Part shown: in pieces, positions 9,592 through 18,774 of the stretch
Numbering within the stretch: the first letter of the stretch is position 1
Layout: the number at the start of each line of letters is the position of its first letter
Source of the DNA: Mesobacillus foraminis
GTDB taxonomy: Bacteria > Bacillota > Bacilli > Bacillales > Cytobacillaceae
Reading direction: 5' to 3'
DNA length: 64,000 nucleotides
Assembly: GCF_004340465.1 (NCBI RefSeq)
Contig: NZ_SLVV01000001.1
Span: 286,119-350,118 of the forward strand
Program-made: the position numbers and the translations under genes
The notes under the pieces: model-generated
The model's database searches: none
Seen by the model: the letters and a program-made list of their open reading frames with translations, nothing else
What the model was told of the DNA's origin: nothing

Positions 9592-10581
9592 TTAATAAAT
9601 CAGATTTAAAAATTCCTCTTTTGAAACATTTCCAAAATAATGTTGGATGTTTATATTCTCCAGGGCGCTCTCCAGGCTTGCCCGCTCATATTTAACTCCT
9701 GTAAGATTTTCCTCTATCTCCCCAACATCGCCCACACCAAAAAAGTCTCCATAAATTTTGCAGTTCTCAATCCGCCCTTTATTTACTTCAAGCCGGACAT
9801 CAATCTGGCCTACAGGGAAACGATGGGAATGCTGCAGATTGAATTTTGGGGACCTTTCATAGTTCCAGTCCCAGTTCTGGTAGCGTTCCTTTGACAGTTC
9901 TCTGATTTTTTCCCAGTCGCTGTCTGTCAATTCATACTCGGGTATTTCATTACTGTCAGAGAAAATGTTTTTAAGGAGCAGGCTTCTAAATTCCTCGACA
10001 GACATTTTTTCCTGGAGGAATTCAGAAATATTGGCTACCCGGCTCCGAATCGACTTTATTCCTTTGGATTCAATTTTGTCCTTTTTTACCTTAAGGGCAG
10101 AAACAACATTCTCAATTTCTGAATTGAACATTAACGTGCCGTGGCTGAACATTCTGCCTCTGGTAGAGAATTGAGCATTTCCTGATATTTTTCGGCCTTC
10201 GACGATTAGATCATTCCTGCCGCTGAGTTCAGCATTTACCCCGATTTTTTTTAAGGCCTGGACGACAGGCTCGGTAAATTTCCTAAAGTTATGGAAACTG
10301 TCGCCATCATCCTTTGTAATAAAACTGAAATTCAGGTTGCCGAGGTCGTGGTAAACTGCCCCTCCCCCTGAAAGTCTCCTGACAATATGTATCCCATTTT
10401 TCTCGACATAGTCCGTATTGATTTCCTCGATTGTATTCTGGTTTTTGCCAATGATAATCGATGGCTCATTTATATAAAACAATAAGTAAGTTTCATTTAT
10501 ATCCAGGTTCTTAACTGCATATTCTTCTATAGCAAGGTTAATCCGGGGATCGGTAATCCCTTTATTATCAATAAATAGCAT
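9592..10581 (-). CDS. lplJ: Lipoate-protein ligase
   Basis: 329 residues, LplA-type. It attaches free lipoate through lipoyl-AMP to E2 subunits or GcvH. The lipoate/adenylate pocket motif RRLSGGGAVYHDLGNLNFSF is near residue 70, and the GRKISGNAQ motif with the catalytic lysine is near 130. Both the large catalytic domain and the C-terminal accessory domain are present. Start at 10581 has AAGGAG at good spacing and lies 15 bases after the yhfI stop, so the two are co-transcribed. Confidence 0.9.
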   Translation of the reverse strand: MLFIDNKGITDPRINLAIEEYAVKNLDINETYLLFYINEPSIIIGKNQNTIEEINTDYVEKNGIHIVRRLSGGGAVYHDLGNLNFSFITKDDGDSFHNFRKFTEPVVQALKKIGVNAELSGRNDLIVEGRKISGNAQFSTRGRMFSHGTLMFNSEIENVVSALKVKKDKIESKGIKSIRSRVANISEFLQEKMSVEEFRSLLLKNIFSDSNEIPEYELTDSDWEKIRELSKERYQNWDWNYERSPKFNLQHSHRFPVGQIDVRLEVNKGRIENCKIYGDFFGVGDVGEIEENLTGVKYERASLESALENINIQHYFGNVSKEEFLNLIY

Positions 10582-10596
10582 GTAACTGTCTCCTTC

Positions 10597-11331
10597 TTAA
10601 AGGGTAATGGTCATTCCTTCTTTTGCAAGCCGGATAGGGCCGCTGAATTTTTCCGTAGCTTCCTCCACCAGCTGCTCCAGTCTGCCATAATGCGGCAAGT
10701 GAGTTAATATCAGCTCTTTTACCTCTGCCTTTGCTGCAAGGTTTCCTGCATCGTAACTGTTCATATGACCTGCCCCTTTGCCGCTTTGATTCCCGTAAAA
10801 GTTGCATTCGCACAGAAGCAGGTCTGCCTTCCTTGTAAAAGGGATGAATTCTTCTTTAAAGGAAGTGTCGGCCGTATAAACAAGCACTTTGCCTGCTGCT
10901 TCGATCCTCATTGCAAAACAAGGAACAGGATGAACAGAAGGAAGGAAGGTAATCTTAAACGGGCCAGCCTCCAGCGTGCTGTCAGGATCATAGGCAATCC
11001 CCTTTGTGATCTTTTTATGAGTCAGCTTGGCAAATTCCTGCTGATTAAGATTATGACCATAGATTGGGAGTTCCGGAGGCTTTGTACCCAGAAAGCCTTG
11101 AATAAGGCGGGCATGATACAGTACGCCTATATCGGCATTATGATCAGGGTGATAGTGGGAAAGCACGACTGCATCCAATTGTTCTGGCTGTACGAAATTC
11201 TGCATTTTGGAGAGTACGCCGCTCCCACAGTCAATTAAAAGCTTGAATCCCTCGTGTTCAAGCAAGTACCCGGTGCTGGCTTCATTTTTTTTTGGGTAGC
11301 CGCCCCAGCATCCGATCACAGTCAGCTTCAT
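10597..11331 (-). CDS. yhfI: Metallo-beta-lactamase-fold hydrolase (YhfI-like)
   Basis: About 244 residues with the metal-binding motif HYHPDH and further ligands CECNFYG and LTHLPHYG. This is the RNase Z-like/MBL hydrolase family. The biochemical substrate is not known. I place the start at the ATG at 11331, eight bases after AGGAGG; a TTG at 11337 is too close to it. First gene of the yhfI-lplJ pair and divergent from yhfH. Confidence 0.85.
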   Translation of the reverse strand: MKLTVIGCWGGYPKKNEASTGYLLEHEGFKLLIDCGSGVLSKMQNFVQPEQLDAVVLSHYHPDHNADIGVLYHARLIQGFLGTKPPELPIYGHNLNQQEFAKLTHKKITKGIAYDPDSTLEAGPFKITFLPSVHPVPCFAMRIEAAGKVLVYTADTSFKEEFIPFTRKADLLLCECNFYGNQSGKGAGHMNSYDAGNLAAKAEVKELILTHLPHYGRLEQLVEEATEKFSGPIRLAKEGMTITL

Positions 11332-11420
11332 TTCCAATACCTCCTAAATTTATTGTTCATATTTAAACTATACTTCATTTTACCCATTTTTTCATTTTGT
11401 ACTGATTTGTTGTAAAACAA

Positions 11421-11448
11421 TTGTTGACACCTGCACTTCTGTTATAAT
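11421..11448 (+). promoter_or_regulatory. Putative sigma-A promoter of yhfH
   Basis: TTGTTG at 11421 and TATAAT at 11443 with a 16-bp spacer, about 60 bases before the yhfH start. Confidence 0.6.
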
Positions 11449-11506
11449 ACAATCAAAACAACTTAATAACTGTATCACCACACTAATAAACTGGAGGGTT
11501 TACAGC

Positions 11507-11641
11507 ATGCTTAAAAATGTCGTTGAATTTTTCCGAAACTTGCCTGCAAAAAAGTGTACAGAATGTGGCGAATCAATCAGTGAACAGCACGAATGTTATG
11601 GCAGCAAGTGTGACAATTGTCTGGACCCCGCAAAATATTAG
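11507..11641 (+). CDS. yhfH: Small zinc-ribbon protein YhfH
   Basis: A 44-residue protein, MLKNVVEFFRNLPAKKCTEC at its N-terminus, with cysteines at 17, 20, 30, 35 and 38 and a histidine at 28. It can form one or two small zinc knuckles. GGAGGG precedes the ATG, a promoter lies upstream and a strong terminator follows, so it is a complete gene despite its size. Position beside yhfI matches B. subtilis yhfH. Function unknown. Confidence 0.88.
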   Translation: MLKNVVEFFRNLPAKKCTECGESISEQHECYGSKCDNCLDPAKY

Positions 11642-11687
11642 TTTAATAGAACAGAAGAATTGCCATCATCATTTCTTTAGGATGTAT

Positions 11688-11723
11688 AAGCCAGCCGATT
11701 GTCTAAACGGCTGGCTTTATTTT
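11688..11723 (+). terminator. Terminator after yhfH
   Basis: AAGCCAGCCG pairs perfectly with CGGCTGGCTT and is followed by TATTTT. Confidence 0.9.
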
Positions 11724-11804
11724 ACCCATAAATCGCAGCTGTCCCTCTGCTTGCCACCCACCGTTTATTCCCCTCTGGACAACATTTCCGCCCGCACTAC
11801 TGCG

Positions 11805-11840
11805 TAAAAAACTCCTTCTACATACAGAAGGAGTTTTTTA
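11805..11840. terminator. Bidirectional terminator after hemH
   Basis: A 15-bp stem (arms ACTCCTTCT and AGAAGGAGT flanked by A and T runs) with a six-base loop. On the minus strand it ends hemH transcripts. Confidence 0.9.
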
Positions 11841-11865
11841 CACTTGTTAAGTTAATTATTTTAAA

Positions 11866-12795
11866 TTAAAAAAGCTTTTTTAAAATAACCTCTGCCAATG
11901 CATCAATGAATTGCGGCTGTGCATTAGGCATTTCAGGCCTGTAATAGCTTGCCCCGATCTCTTCGGTAACAACCTTGCATTCATAATCATTGTCATAAAG
12001 GACCTCGAGATGTTCGGCAACAAATCCAGCAGGAACGTAAACGAAAGCTTTATAGCCATGCTTCTCAAACAAGTCCCTGGTCAGGTCCTGGACATCAGGA
12101 CCGAGCCATGGCTCTGGAGTATTCCCGGCGCTCTGCCAGCCGATTTCGCAGTTCTTCACACCCGCCCCTTCAGCAATAAGCTCGGCGGTTTTCTTCAGCT
12201 GATCTGGATAAGGATCCCCGGACTGAAGGATCTTTTCTGGAAGACTGTGCGCCGAAACAATCAGAACTGAATTCTCCTTTTCATCGGAAGGCATGGAGTC
12301 AAAGGTTTCCTTTACACGATCAATCCAATATTGGATAAATTTCGGCTCGTCATACCAGCTTTCAACAGAGATGATGGATGGACCTCCCAGTTTTTCAGCC
12401 TCCGCCTTGGCACGTCCATTATAGGACTTAACACTGAAGGTGGAGAAATGCGGGGCAAGGACAATGCTTACAGCCTCCTCGATCCCATCCTCATGCATTT
12501 GCTTTACAGCATCCTCGACAAAAGGCTCAATATGCTTAAGTCCCAGGTACATCTTGAACTCATATTGATCCTGGAGACCATTCAAAGCCTCTTCTAGTTT
12601 TTCAGCCTGTTTCCTGGTGATTTCAGCAAGAGGAGATATGCCTCCAATTGCTTCATACCTGTTTTTAAGGTCCTCAAGCAACTCGTCGGAAGGTCTCCTT
12701 CCATGACGGATATGAGTATAATACCTTTCTATATCTTCTTCTTTATAGGGGGTTCCATATGCCATTACAAGCAGCCCCATTTTTTTTCTAGTCAT
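11866..12795 (-). CDS. hemH: Ferrochelatase (coproporphyrin ferrochelatase in Gram-positive bacteria)
   Basis: 309 residues. It inserts ferrous iron into the porphyrin. In Firmicutes the substrate is coproporphyrin III (CpfC). The active-site histidine is in SAHSLPEKI, and the [16 protein letters not shown] region carries the conserved glutamate. No C-terminal iron-sulfur extension is present. Start is the ATG at 12795, eight bases after AAAGGGG; a GTG at 12804 overlaps that site. It follows hemE by 74 bp in the same direction. hemY, the usual third gene, is absent downstream. Confidence 0.92.
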   Translation of the reverse strand: MTRKKMGLLVMAYGTPYKEEDIERYYTHIRHGRRPSDELLEDLKNRYEAIGGISPLAEITRKQAEKLEEALNGLQDQYEFKMYLGLKHIEPFVEDAVKQMHEDGIEEAVSIVLAPHFSTFSVKSYNGRAKAEAEKLGGPSIISVESWYDEPKFIQYWIDRVKETFDSMPSDEKENSVLIVSAHSLPEKILQSGDPYPDQLKKTAELIAEGAGVKNCEIGWQSAGNTPEPWLGPDVQDLTRDLFEKHGYKAFVYVPAGFVAEHLEVLYDNDYECKVVTEEIGASYYRPEMPNAQPQFIDALAEVILKKLF

Positions 12796-12869
12796 TACTT
12801 GCACCCCTTTAATTCTGCATCTTTTAAAAATATTGCGATTCAGTCTGGCACGTTAATCCTTTGTATATC

Positions 12870-13916
12870 TTAACGGTTAAATTTTTGAGCCGAGTATTCA
12901 TGGATGAAGCTTGTCAGCCTTTTTAGCGTTTCCGGATTAACGGAAGGGAACACACCATGACCTAGGTTAAAGATATATCCCGGCTGTTCCATGCCCTGGT
13001 CAAGAATGGCTTTTGCCCTCTCTTCAATTACCTCCCAGGGAGCCAGCAGGATGGCCGGATCAAGGTTGCCCTGAACCGTTTTATGGATGCCCATTTCACG
13101 CGCTTCCTTAATTTGAAGCCGCCAATCGAGCCCAACCACATCGAGAGGGAGGTCATGCCATTCCCTGGCAAGATGCGAGGCGCCTACACCAAACATGATT
13201 AACGGCACGTTTTCCTCTTTAAGTGAAGAAAAGATCCGTTCCATGACAGGCTTGATATAATGGCGGTAATCCTGGACATTTAAAGCACCTACCCAGGAAT
13301 CAAAAATCTGGATAGCTTTTGCTCCAGCCTTAATTTGTGATTTCACATAGGTTATGGTAACTTCAGCAAGCTTATCCATTAGAGCAAACCAGGCTTTAGG
13401 CTCTGCATACATAAAGGCTTTGGTTTTATTATAGTTTTTGGATGGCCCGCCTTCGATCATATAGCTGGCCAGTGTGAATGGAGCGCCTGAAAATCCAATC
13501 AATGGCACTGAAAGCTGTTCCCTGGTAAGAAGTTTTATTGTATCAAGCACATAGGGAACATCCTCTTCAGGATGGATTTCCCCAAGCTTTTCGACATCGG
13601 CAAGAGTCCGGATCGGGTTTGAGATAACAGGTCCAATTCCTGATTTAATTTCAACATCAACACCAATAGCCGGCAGTGGTGTCATAATATCTTTGTAAAG
13701 AATGGCAGCGTCAACATTGTATTGTTCCACAGGCAGCCTTGTCACATATGCGCAAAGCTCTGGCTGATGTGTGATTTCGAATAAAGAATACTTTTCCTTG
13801 ATCTCCCTGTATTCCGGCTGGGAACGGCCTGCCTGTCTCATATACCATACGGGCACGTAATCTGTTCGTTCCCCCCTGGCTGCTTTTAAGAATGTATCAT
13901 TAAATGTTTTGCTCAT
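12870..13916 (-). CDS. hemE: Uroporphyrinogen decarboxylase
   Basis: 348 residues. It decarboxylates uroporphyrinogen III to coproporphyrinogen III. The N-terminal signature [15 protein letters not shown] is intact, as are [16 protein letters not shown] and the [11 protein letters not shown] motif near the C-terminus. The start at 13916 ([12 protein letters not shown]) has AAAGGTGG upstream; an in-frame extension to 14018 carries no ribosome binding site. First gene of hemEH, divergent from hmoB. Confidence 0.94.
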   Translation of the reverse strand: MSKTFNDTFLKAARGERTDYVPVWYMRQAGRSQPEYREIKEKYSLFEITHQPELCAYVTRLPVEQYNVDAAILYKDIMTPLPAIGVDVEIKSGIGPVISNPIRTLADVEKLGEIHPEEDVPYVLDTIKLLTREQLSVPLIGFSGAPFTLASYMIEGGPSKNYNKTKAFMYAEPKAWFALMDKLAEVTITYVKSQIKAGAKAIQIFDSWVGALNVQDYRHYIKPVMERIFSSLKEENVPLIMFGVGASHLAREWHDLPLDVVGLDWRLQIKEAREMGIHKTVQGNLDPAILLAPWEVIEERAKAILDQGMEQPGYIFNLGHGVFPSVNPETLKRLTSFIHEYSAQKFNR

Positions 13917-14174
13917 TTGGGGTAATCCACCTTTCTTATCTATCTGTTTAGTTATGTAGTGTAAAAGGAATATATAATATATAGGGTACTGCCTGAAAAA
14001 AGGTTGCTCAATAAGCAATATACCTGTATCGGCTATTTACACTATATCCTTTTTAGCCTTGAAATGGGTAGTAAGGAAGCTTAAAAGTCATAAAAAAACC
14101 TATTTTATGAAGGAAGCTGGAAGGCTGCTTCCACAACAGGCATTAAAATGGAAAAAATAGATGAGGTGATCAAT

Positions 14175-14666
14175 ATGAATGCATACATCACAACAGGAAC
14201 ATTGCATTTTTTAAAAAAGATAAAAGATAAACACCCAGGCGAAAAGATGGTTTTGATGGGTCATGACGATTCTGCCGCCCTTCTCCATGAAACCGGCGGA
14301 GAAACCGTTTTCGCTTCTCCCCGAAAATACGAGGTTATCGACTCTACTGGAACCTTTGAAAATGCAGGCTATGCTGTTCTGAACAATATCCCGGTTACAG
14401 ACGAGGGCAGGCCGCTATTCGAATATCGTTTTTCAAACCGTCCGGGGCAAGTGGAGAAAGAACCTGGATTTATTGCACTCCGTGTCCTGCGGCCGCTTTC
14501 TTCAAATACCTATGTCATCCTGACGCTTTGGGAGGCCAAGTCAGCTTTTGATAAATGGCAGCTCTCCAATGCCTCCAAAGAAGCTCACCAGGAAAAAGGC
14601 CAGCCATCAAACATTTTTTCTGGGGCCCCCTATATTACCACGTATAGTATAGCCGAAGAAGAATAG
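14175..14666 (+). CDS. hmoB: Haem-degrading monooxygenase HmoB
   Basis: 163 residues. The C-terminal half is an antibiotic-biosynthesis-monooxygenase (ABM) domain with RPGQVEKEPGFIALRVLRPL and VILTLWEAKSAFDKW, as in B. subtilis HmoB (YhgC), which opens haem to release iron. The start at 14175 follows GAGGTGAT; an earlier in-frame ATG at 14148 does not. It is divergent from hemE, so haem synthesis and breakdown genes share an intergenic region. Confidence 0.88.
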   Translation: MNAYITTGTLHFLKKIKDKHPGEKMVLMGHDDSAALLHETGGETVFASPRKYEVIDSTGTFENAGYAVLNNIPVTDEGRPLFEYRFSNRPGQVEKEPGFIALRVLRPLSSNTYVILTLWEAKSAFDKWQLSNASKEAHQEKGQPSNIFSGAPYITTYSIAEEE

Positions 14667-14834
14667 GGTTTCAAAGGGGAGGCGCCCGCAGCCTCCCTGT
14701 TTGCAGACTTATTGCTTTCTCTGGTAAAAGGAATATACCCTTGTAGCAACTTATGGATTGCATCATATTCTGTAATACCTCAGCAAAGGGCAGCTGCCTA
14801 TTGACGGAATTACAGAATGAAAGGATCGGGCCGC

Positions 14835-16229
14835 ATGGGTATTGAACTAACAGCACTCCACTGGATTTATGTGTTATTTATTGTGCTGATCATAGGCTTC
14901 ATGGTAATGAGAAGAGATACCACACTTGTCTGCATTATCGGCATCTTTTTAATTGCCATAACGGCAAATGGCACTTTAAGTGCCTCCATCAGTTCCATCT
15001 TCAATAGTTTTATTTACGCAATTACTGAACTTCTCCCAACGATCCTCATCATTTCGATTATTGTAGCCATGAGCAGGACTTTAACCGTTACAGGCATCAA
15101 TGATGTCATGATTTCCCCGTTTGCTAAATTCATTCGGACTCCGATGCTTGCCTATTGGGTCATTGGCATTGTGATGATGGTGATCTCGTGGTTTTTTTGG
15201 CCGTCACCCGCCGTTGCCTTAATGGGGGCAGTATTGCTGCCGGTTGCAATCAGGGTCGGCCTGCCAGCCTTAGGTGCAGCCATGGCAATGAATTTATTTG
15301 GCCACGGAATCGCTCTTTCCGGTGATTACATTATCCAGGCAGCCCCCAAGCTGACTGCTGATGCAGCAGGAATTCCAGTAGGAAGTGTAATCGCAGCGAG
15401 CATCCCTCTCGTCATTATTATGGGCAGCGTCACCACCATTGCAGCCTTTTATTTCTTAAAAAGAGACATGAAAAACGGAAAGCTTAGCCAGGAATTCGAT
15501 ACCTCCGCTGCCTTCAATACAGCAGCTCCCTCATCTGAATTGCTATCGGCTAAACAAAAGCAATTGTTCGCCTTATTGATTCCCCTTTTATTCGCTGCAG
15601 ATGTCGCAGCCATGTTCTGGATGGATCTGCAAGGCGGTGATGCCACTGCATTGATTGGCGGCACATCTATTTTTATTCTGATTTTAATTGCCATTGCCGC
15701 GCATAAAGGAAAAGGGCTTGAGAAAACAACCAGCTATTTGGTTGATGGCTTTCAGTTTGGCTTTAAAGTGTTTGGCCCGGTTATTCCAATTGCAGCTTTC
15801 TTTTATCTTGGTGATTCTGGATTTTATAAAATCATCGGGGAGCATTTACCGGCAGAATCTAATGGAATTGTAAATGACCTCGGGATGGCCCTGGCCTCAG
15901 TTGTTCCACTGAGCAAAGAAATAGCCGCTGTAACCCTGACGGCTGTCGGAGCTATAACAGGACTGGATGGTTCCGGTTTTTCCGGTATATCTCTTACAGG
16001 TTCCGTAGCAGGAATCTTTTCCACAGCAATCGGTACGGGATCAGATACCCTCACCGCCCTGGGACAGATTGCTGGCATCTGGGTTGGTGGAGGCACTCTT
16101 GTCCCATGGGCTTTAATCCCTGCTGCAGCCATCTGTAATGTGGATCCTTTCGAGCTTGCACGCAGAAACCTTGCCCCCGTTGCCATCGGGCTTGCGGTAA
16201 CAACGGTCGCAGCCATGTTCTTGATTTAG
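14835..16229 (+). CDS. yhfA: Putative transporter YhfA
   Basis: About 464 residues, almost entirely hydrophobic with about eleven membrane segments. It resembles the uncharacterised B. subtilis transporter YhfA, within the broad GntP/CitM-like arrangement of ion-coupled carriers. Start at 14835 has AAAGGA nine bases upstream. Its gene neighbour is an M20 amidohydrolase, as in B. subtilis (yhaA). A carrier supplying a substrate to that hydrolase is an inference from proximity only; each gene seems to have its own terminator and upstream region. Confidence 0.75.
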   Translation: MGIELTALHWIYVLFIVLIIGFMVMRRDTTLVCIIGIFLIAITANGTLSASISSIFNSFIYAITELLPTILIISIIVAMSRTLTVTGINDVMISPFAKFIRTPMLAYWVIGIVMMVISWFFWPSPAVALMGAVLLPVAIRVGLPALGAAMAMNLFGHGIALSGDYIIQAAPKLTADAAGIPVGSVIAASIPLVIIMGSVTTIAAFYFLKRDMKNGKLSQEFDTSAAFNTAAPSSELLSAKQKQLFALLIPLLFAADVAAMFWMDLQGGDATALIGGTSIFILILIAIAAHKGKGLEKTTSYLVDGFQFGFKVFGPVIPIAAFFYLGDSGFYKIIGEHLPAESNGIVNDLGMALASVVPLSKEIAAVTLTAVGAITGLDGSGFSGISLTGSVAGIFSTAIGTGSDTLTALGQIAGIWVGGGTLVPWALIPAAAICNVDPFELARRNLAPVAIGLAVTTVAAMFLI

Positions 16230-16238
16230 TCCCCTGAG

Positions 16239-16270
16239 AAAAAAGCTTGCTGCGTGCCGGCAGGCTTTTT
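16239..16270 (+). terminator. Terminator after yhfA
   Basis: AAAAGC-TGC arm pairs with GCA-GGCTTTT with one bulge on each side, followed by TTTTT. Confidence 0.8.
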
Positions 16271-16342
16271 ATGTTATGTTCCCCTTCATTCGATGCTATA
16301 ATTATCTAAATTGTCTTAACAATCCTGAAAGGGGAGTTCACT

Positions 16343-17515
16343 ATGATGGAAAGGCTGTTTTCCAAGCTTAATGACTCTTATAACGACATGGTCGAGATTC
16401 GCAGGTATCTGCACCAGCATCCTGAATTATCTTTTCAGGAATATCAGACCGCAAAGTATATTGAAAGGTTTTACGAGGATTTAGGAATAGATGTCAGAGG
16501 GAATGTCGGCGGAAATGGGGTGGTCGCAAAGATTCATGGAGAGAAACCCGGAAAGACAATCGCTCTCCGGGCAGACTTTGACGCACTTCCGATTCAGGAC
16601 GAGAAAGACGTTCCCTATAAGTCTTTGACGCCCGGAGTCATGCATGCGTGCGGACATGACGGCCACACTGCTTCCCTCCTCGTTCTTGGAAAAGCACTGA
16701 ACGAAATGAAAGCTTCACTCAAAGGGACTTATGTCCTCATTCACCAGCATGCCGAAGAATACGCTCCCGGGGGAGCAAAGGCCATGATTGAGGATGGATG
16801 CCTTGAAGGAGTGGATGCCATCTTTGGAACCCACTTATGGGCAACAACACAAACAGGCACAATCCAGTATCGCACAGGGCCGATCATGGCAGCAGCCGAC
16901 CGGTTTGAAGTAACGATTCAAGGAAAGGGCGGCCACGGTGCCCAGCCTCATAAAACGAAGGATGGGATTGTTGCGGCTTCACAGCTAGTCATCAATCTGC
17001 AGCAAATTGTGAGCAGAAGAGTCAACCCGATTGACCCCGCTGTAGTATCGGTCGGCTCGCTTATCGCAGACAATGCCTTCAACGTCATCGCTGATAAAGC
17101 AAAGTTAATAGGCACAGTCAGGACTTTCAGTGAGCAGACAAGAGATTTTATTGAATCCGAACTCGAAAAAGTGATTAATGGAACCTGCCTTTCAAACGAC
17201 TGCACACACGACTATACATATTTCCGAGGATATCCTGCTGTTGTCAACCATGGAGCGGAAACTGAATTTTTAATTGAATGTGCCTCCCATGTTCCAGAAG
17301 TAAAAATAATTGAAGAGAAGGAGCCAGATATGGGCGGCGAGGATTTCGCCTACTACCTTCAGCATGTCAAGGGGACCTTCTTTTTTACAGGAGCCCGTCC
17401 GGAAGGAGTAACAGAAGCGTATCCGCATCACCATCCAAAATTTGATTTTGATGAAAAAGCAATGCTGATCAGTGCAAAAACGCTAGGAGCTGCTGCCTTG
17501 AAGTTTCAGGAATAG
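16343..17515 (+). CDS. yhaA: M20 family amidohydrolase (YhaA-like)
   Basis: 390 residues of the M20D group (N-acyl amino acid / hippurate hydrolases). Metal and catalytic motifs are HQHPELSFQE, RADFDALPIQD, MHACGHDGHTA, HQHAEEYAPGG and the closing MGGEDFAYY. A dimerisation domain is inserted in the middle. It should remove an acyl group from an amino acid or peptide in the cytosol; the exact substrate is not visible. Start at 16343 follows AAAGGGGAG. A terminator shared with the convergent ecsC lies directly after the stop. Confidence 0.87.
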   Translation: MMERLFSKLNDSYNDMVEIRRYLHQHPELSFQEYQTAKYIERFYEDLGIDVRGNVGGNGVVAKIHGEKPGKTIALRADFDALPIQDEKDVPYKSLTPGVMHACGHDGHTASLLVLGKALNEMKASLKGTYVLIHQHAEEYAPGGAKAMIEDGCLEGVDAIFGTHLWATTQTGTIQYRTGPIMAAADRFEVTIQGKGGHGAQPHKTKDGIVAASQLVINLQQIVSRRVNPIDPAVVSVGSLIADNAFNVIADKAKLIGTVRTFSEQTRDFIESELEKVINGTCLSNDCTHDYTYFRGYPAVVNHGAETEFLIECASHVPEVKIIEEKEPDMGGEDFAYYLQHVKGTFFFTGARPEGVTEAYPHHHPKFDFDEKAMLISAKTLGAAALKFQE

Positions 17516-17525
17516 GAAGCAGCCA

Positions 17526-17561
17526 AAACACACCCCTTGCATTCACGCAGGGGGTGTGTTC
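17526..17561. terminator. Shared terminator between yhaA and ecsC
   Basis: ACACACCCC pairs with GGGGTGTGT. The ecsC stop codon lies inside the loop region, so the last ecsC codons are part of the hairpin. Confidence 0.85.
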
Positions 17562-18262
17562 AATATTCGGAGGCGATAAGCATTCCTGGCTGTCTCCCCG
17601 AGCTGATCAAGGAGATTATAATTGGCATAGGCTCCTACAACCGCCCCGATGCCAGGCAGGAGCTGCGCCATTTTTACAAGATCAATATAATCTCTGTATT
17701 CCTGTTGAAAATCCTGCCAATCCATCTCCAGTAAACTCTGTTTTCTTTGGTCCCAATTTGTGATCACTTCCATTACCTCAGCACGTTTTTGATCACTCGA
17801 AAAGGCTAATTGAAAAATGTGAAGCACAAAAAGTCTTTCTTCATATTGAGCCGGATCATATCCGTAAATGGATGCAGCTTCAAAGAGAAACTTCATTTTT
17901 ATTGATAATAGGAGCGGGAAATCAGCAAGGCCAAGAAAGATTCCTCCTGCTCCAGTTCCGGCACCTTCAACTGCAGCTGTCTTACGGTAGGATGCCAGTT
18001 TTTTCTCCAGCAGCTGATCCTGCTCATAAAGACTTAACCCTCTGCCCTGCCATTTTTTGGTAGTAAGATTCGAACCAGCCAAGGTTGCTTTCACCATACT
18101 CTTAATACTATCCGTCATAATCTGATGAACTTTCCCAGGAATCATCCCATTAACCTTTGTCTGAAGCTTCTTTGACGCCCTTGCCATCAAGCTAGAGCGT
18201 TTCTGCATTTTCCTTTGCCATTCCTCAACTTCATCAAATACTTTTAATTCATACTCATTCAT
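17543..18262 (-). CDS. ecsC: EcsC family protein
   Basis: 239 residues, matching the EcsC family (PF12787). A glycine-rich helical hairpin region EGAGTGAGGIFLGLADFPLLL sits in the middle, and AQLLPGIGAVVGAYANY near the C-terminus, suggesting membrane association. Function is unknown; in B. subtilis it is the third gene of the ecs operon. The start at 18262 follows GGGGGTG. Here it is separated from ecsB by a repeat array and a terminator, and has its own promoter-like sequence. Confidence 0.88.
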   Translation of the reverse strand: MNEYELKVFDEVEEWQRKMQKRSSLMARASKKLQTKVNGMIPGKVHQIMTDSIKSMVKATLAGSNLTTKKWQGRGLSLYEQDQLLEKKLASYRKTAAVEGAGTGAGGIFLGLADFPLLLSIKMKFLFEAASIYGYDPAQYEERLFVLHIFQLAFSSDQKRAEVMEVITNWDQRKQSLLEMDWQDFQQEYRDYIDLVKMAQLLPGIGAVVGAYANYNLLDQLGETARNAYRLRILNTPPA

Positions 18263-18274
18263 CACTGACACCCC

Positions 18275-18297
18275 CGTATGAAATACATACGATTATA
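18275..18297 (-). promoter_or_regulatory. Candidate ecsC promoter with operator-like inverted repeat
   Basis: A minus-strand TATAAT lies at 18292-18297. Directly after it, where transcription would begin, is the perfect inverted repeat CGTATG-N5-CATACG (18275-18291). No good -35 box is visible. Confidence 0.5.
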
Positions 18298-18314
18298 CAT
18301 GTTTTTTCGTTTCA

Positions 18315-18359
18315 TAAAAAAACCCCTTTTCAGATTTTTAGTTGATCTGAAAAGGGGGG
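18315..18359 (-). terminator. Terminator between ecsB repeats and ecsC
   Basis: CCCCTTTTCAGAT pairs with ATCTGAAAAGGGG, followed on the minus strand by seven T residues. It would stop transcripts from ecsAB before ecsC. Confidence 0.9.
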
Positions 18360-18441
18360 ACAATCGTTCATCCGTCTTAAGAAGAGAGAATATTTCTTAT
18401 TCATAGGTGTAGTATTATAAGTCATTATTGCGGTTTTCATC

Positions 18442-18753
18442 TTCATCGACCTTATGAAGGCCTTTTTCCTGCTTCGTTGCGGTGGGTTTGGTCTTCATCA
18501 ACCTTATGAAGGCCTTTTTCCTGCTTCATTGCGGTGGGTTTGGTCTTCATCAACCTTATGAAGGCCTTTTTCCTGCTTCGTTAGCGTGGTCCTGGTCTTC
18601 ATCGACCTTATGAAGACCTTTTCCCTGCTTCGTTGCGGTGGGTTTGGTCTTCATCGACCTCATGAAGGCCTTTTTCCTGCTTCGTTGCGGAGGTCCTGGT
18701 CTTCATCGACCTTATGAGGGCCTTTTTCCTGCTTCGTAGCGGCGAAATTTCAG
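18442..18753. repeat. Six exact-period 52-bp tandem repeats
   Basis: TTCATC recurs at 18442, 18494, 18546, 18598, 18650 and 18702, exactly 52 bp apart each time. Every unit carries CTTCAT, seven bases, then ATGAAG (or a variant), followed by a CTTTTTCCTG-type pyrimidine tract. The array fills the gap between the end of ecsB and the ecsC terminator. No ribosome binding site or continuous frame is present. Confidence 0.97.
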
Positions 18754-18774
18754 CTTGATCCACCTGCAATGGTG

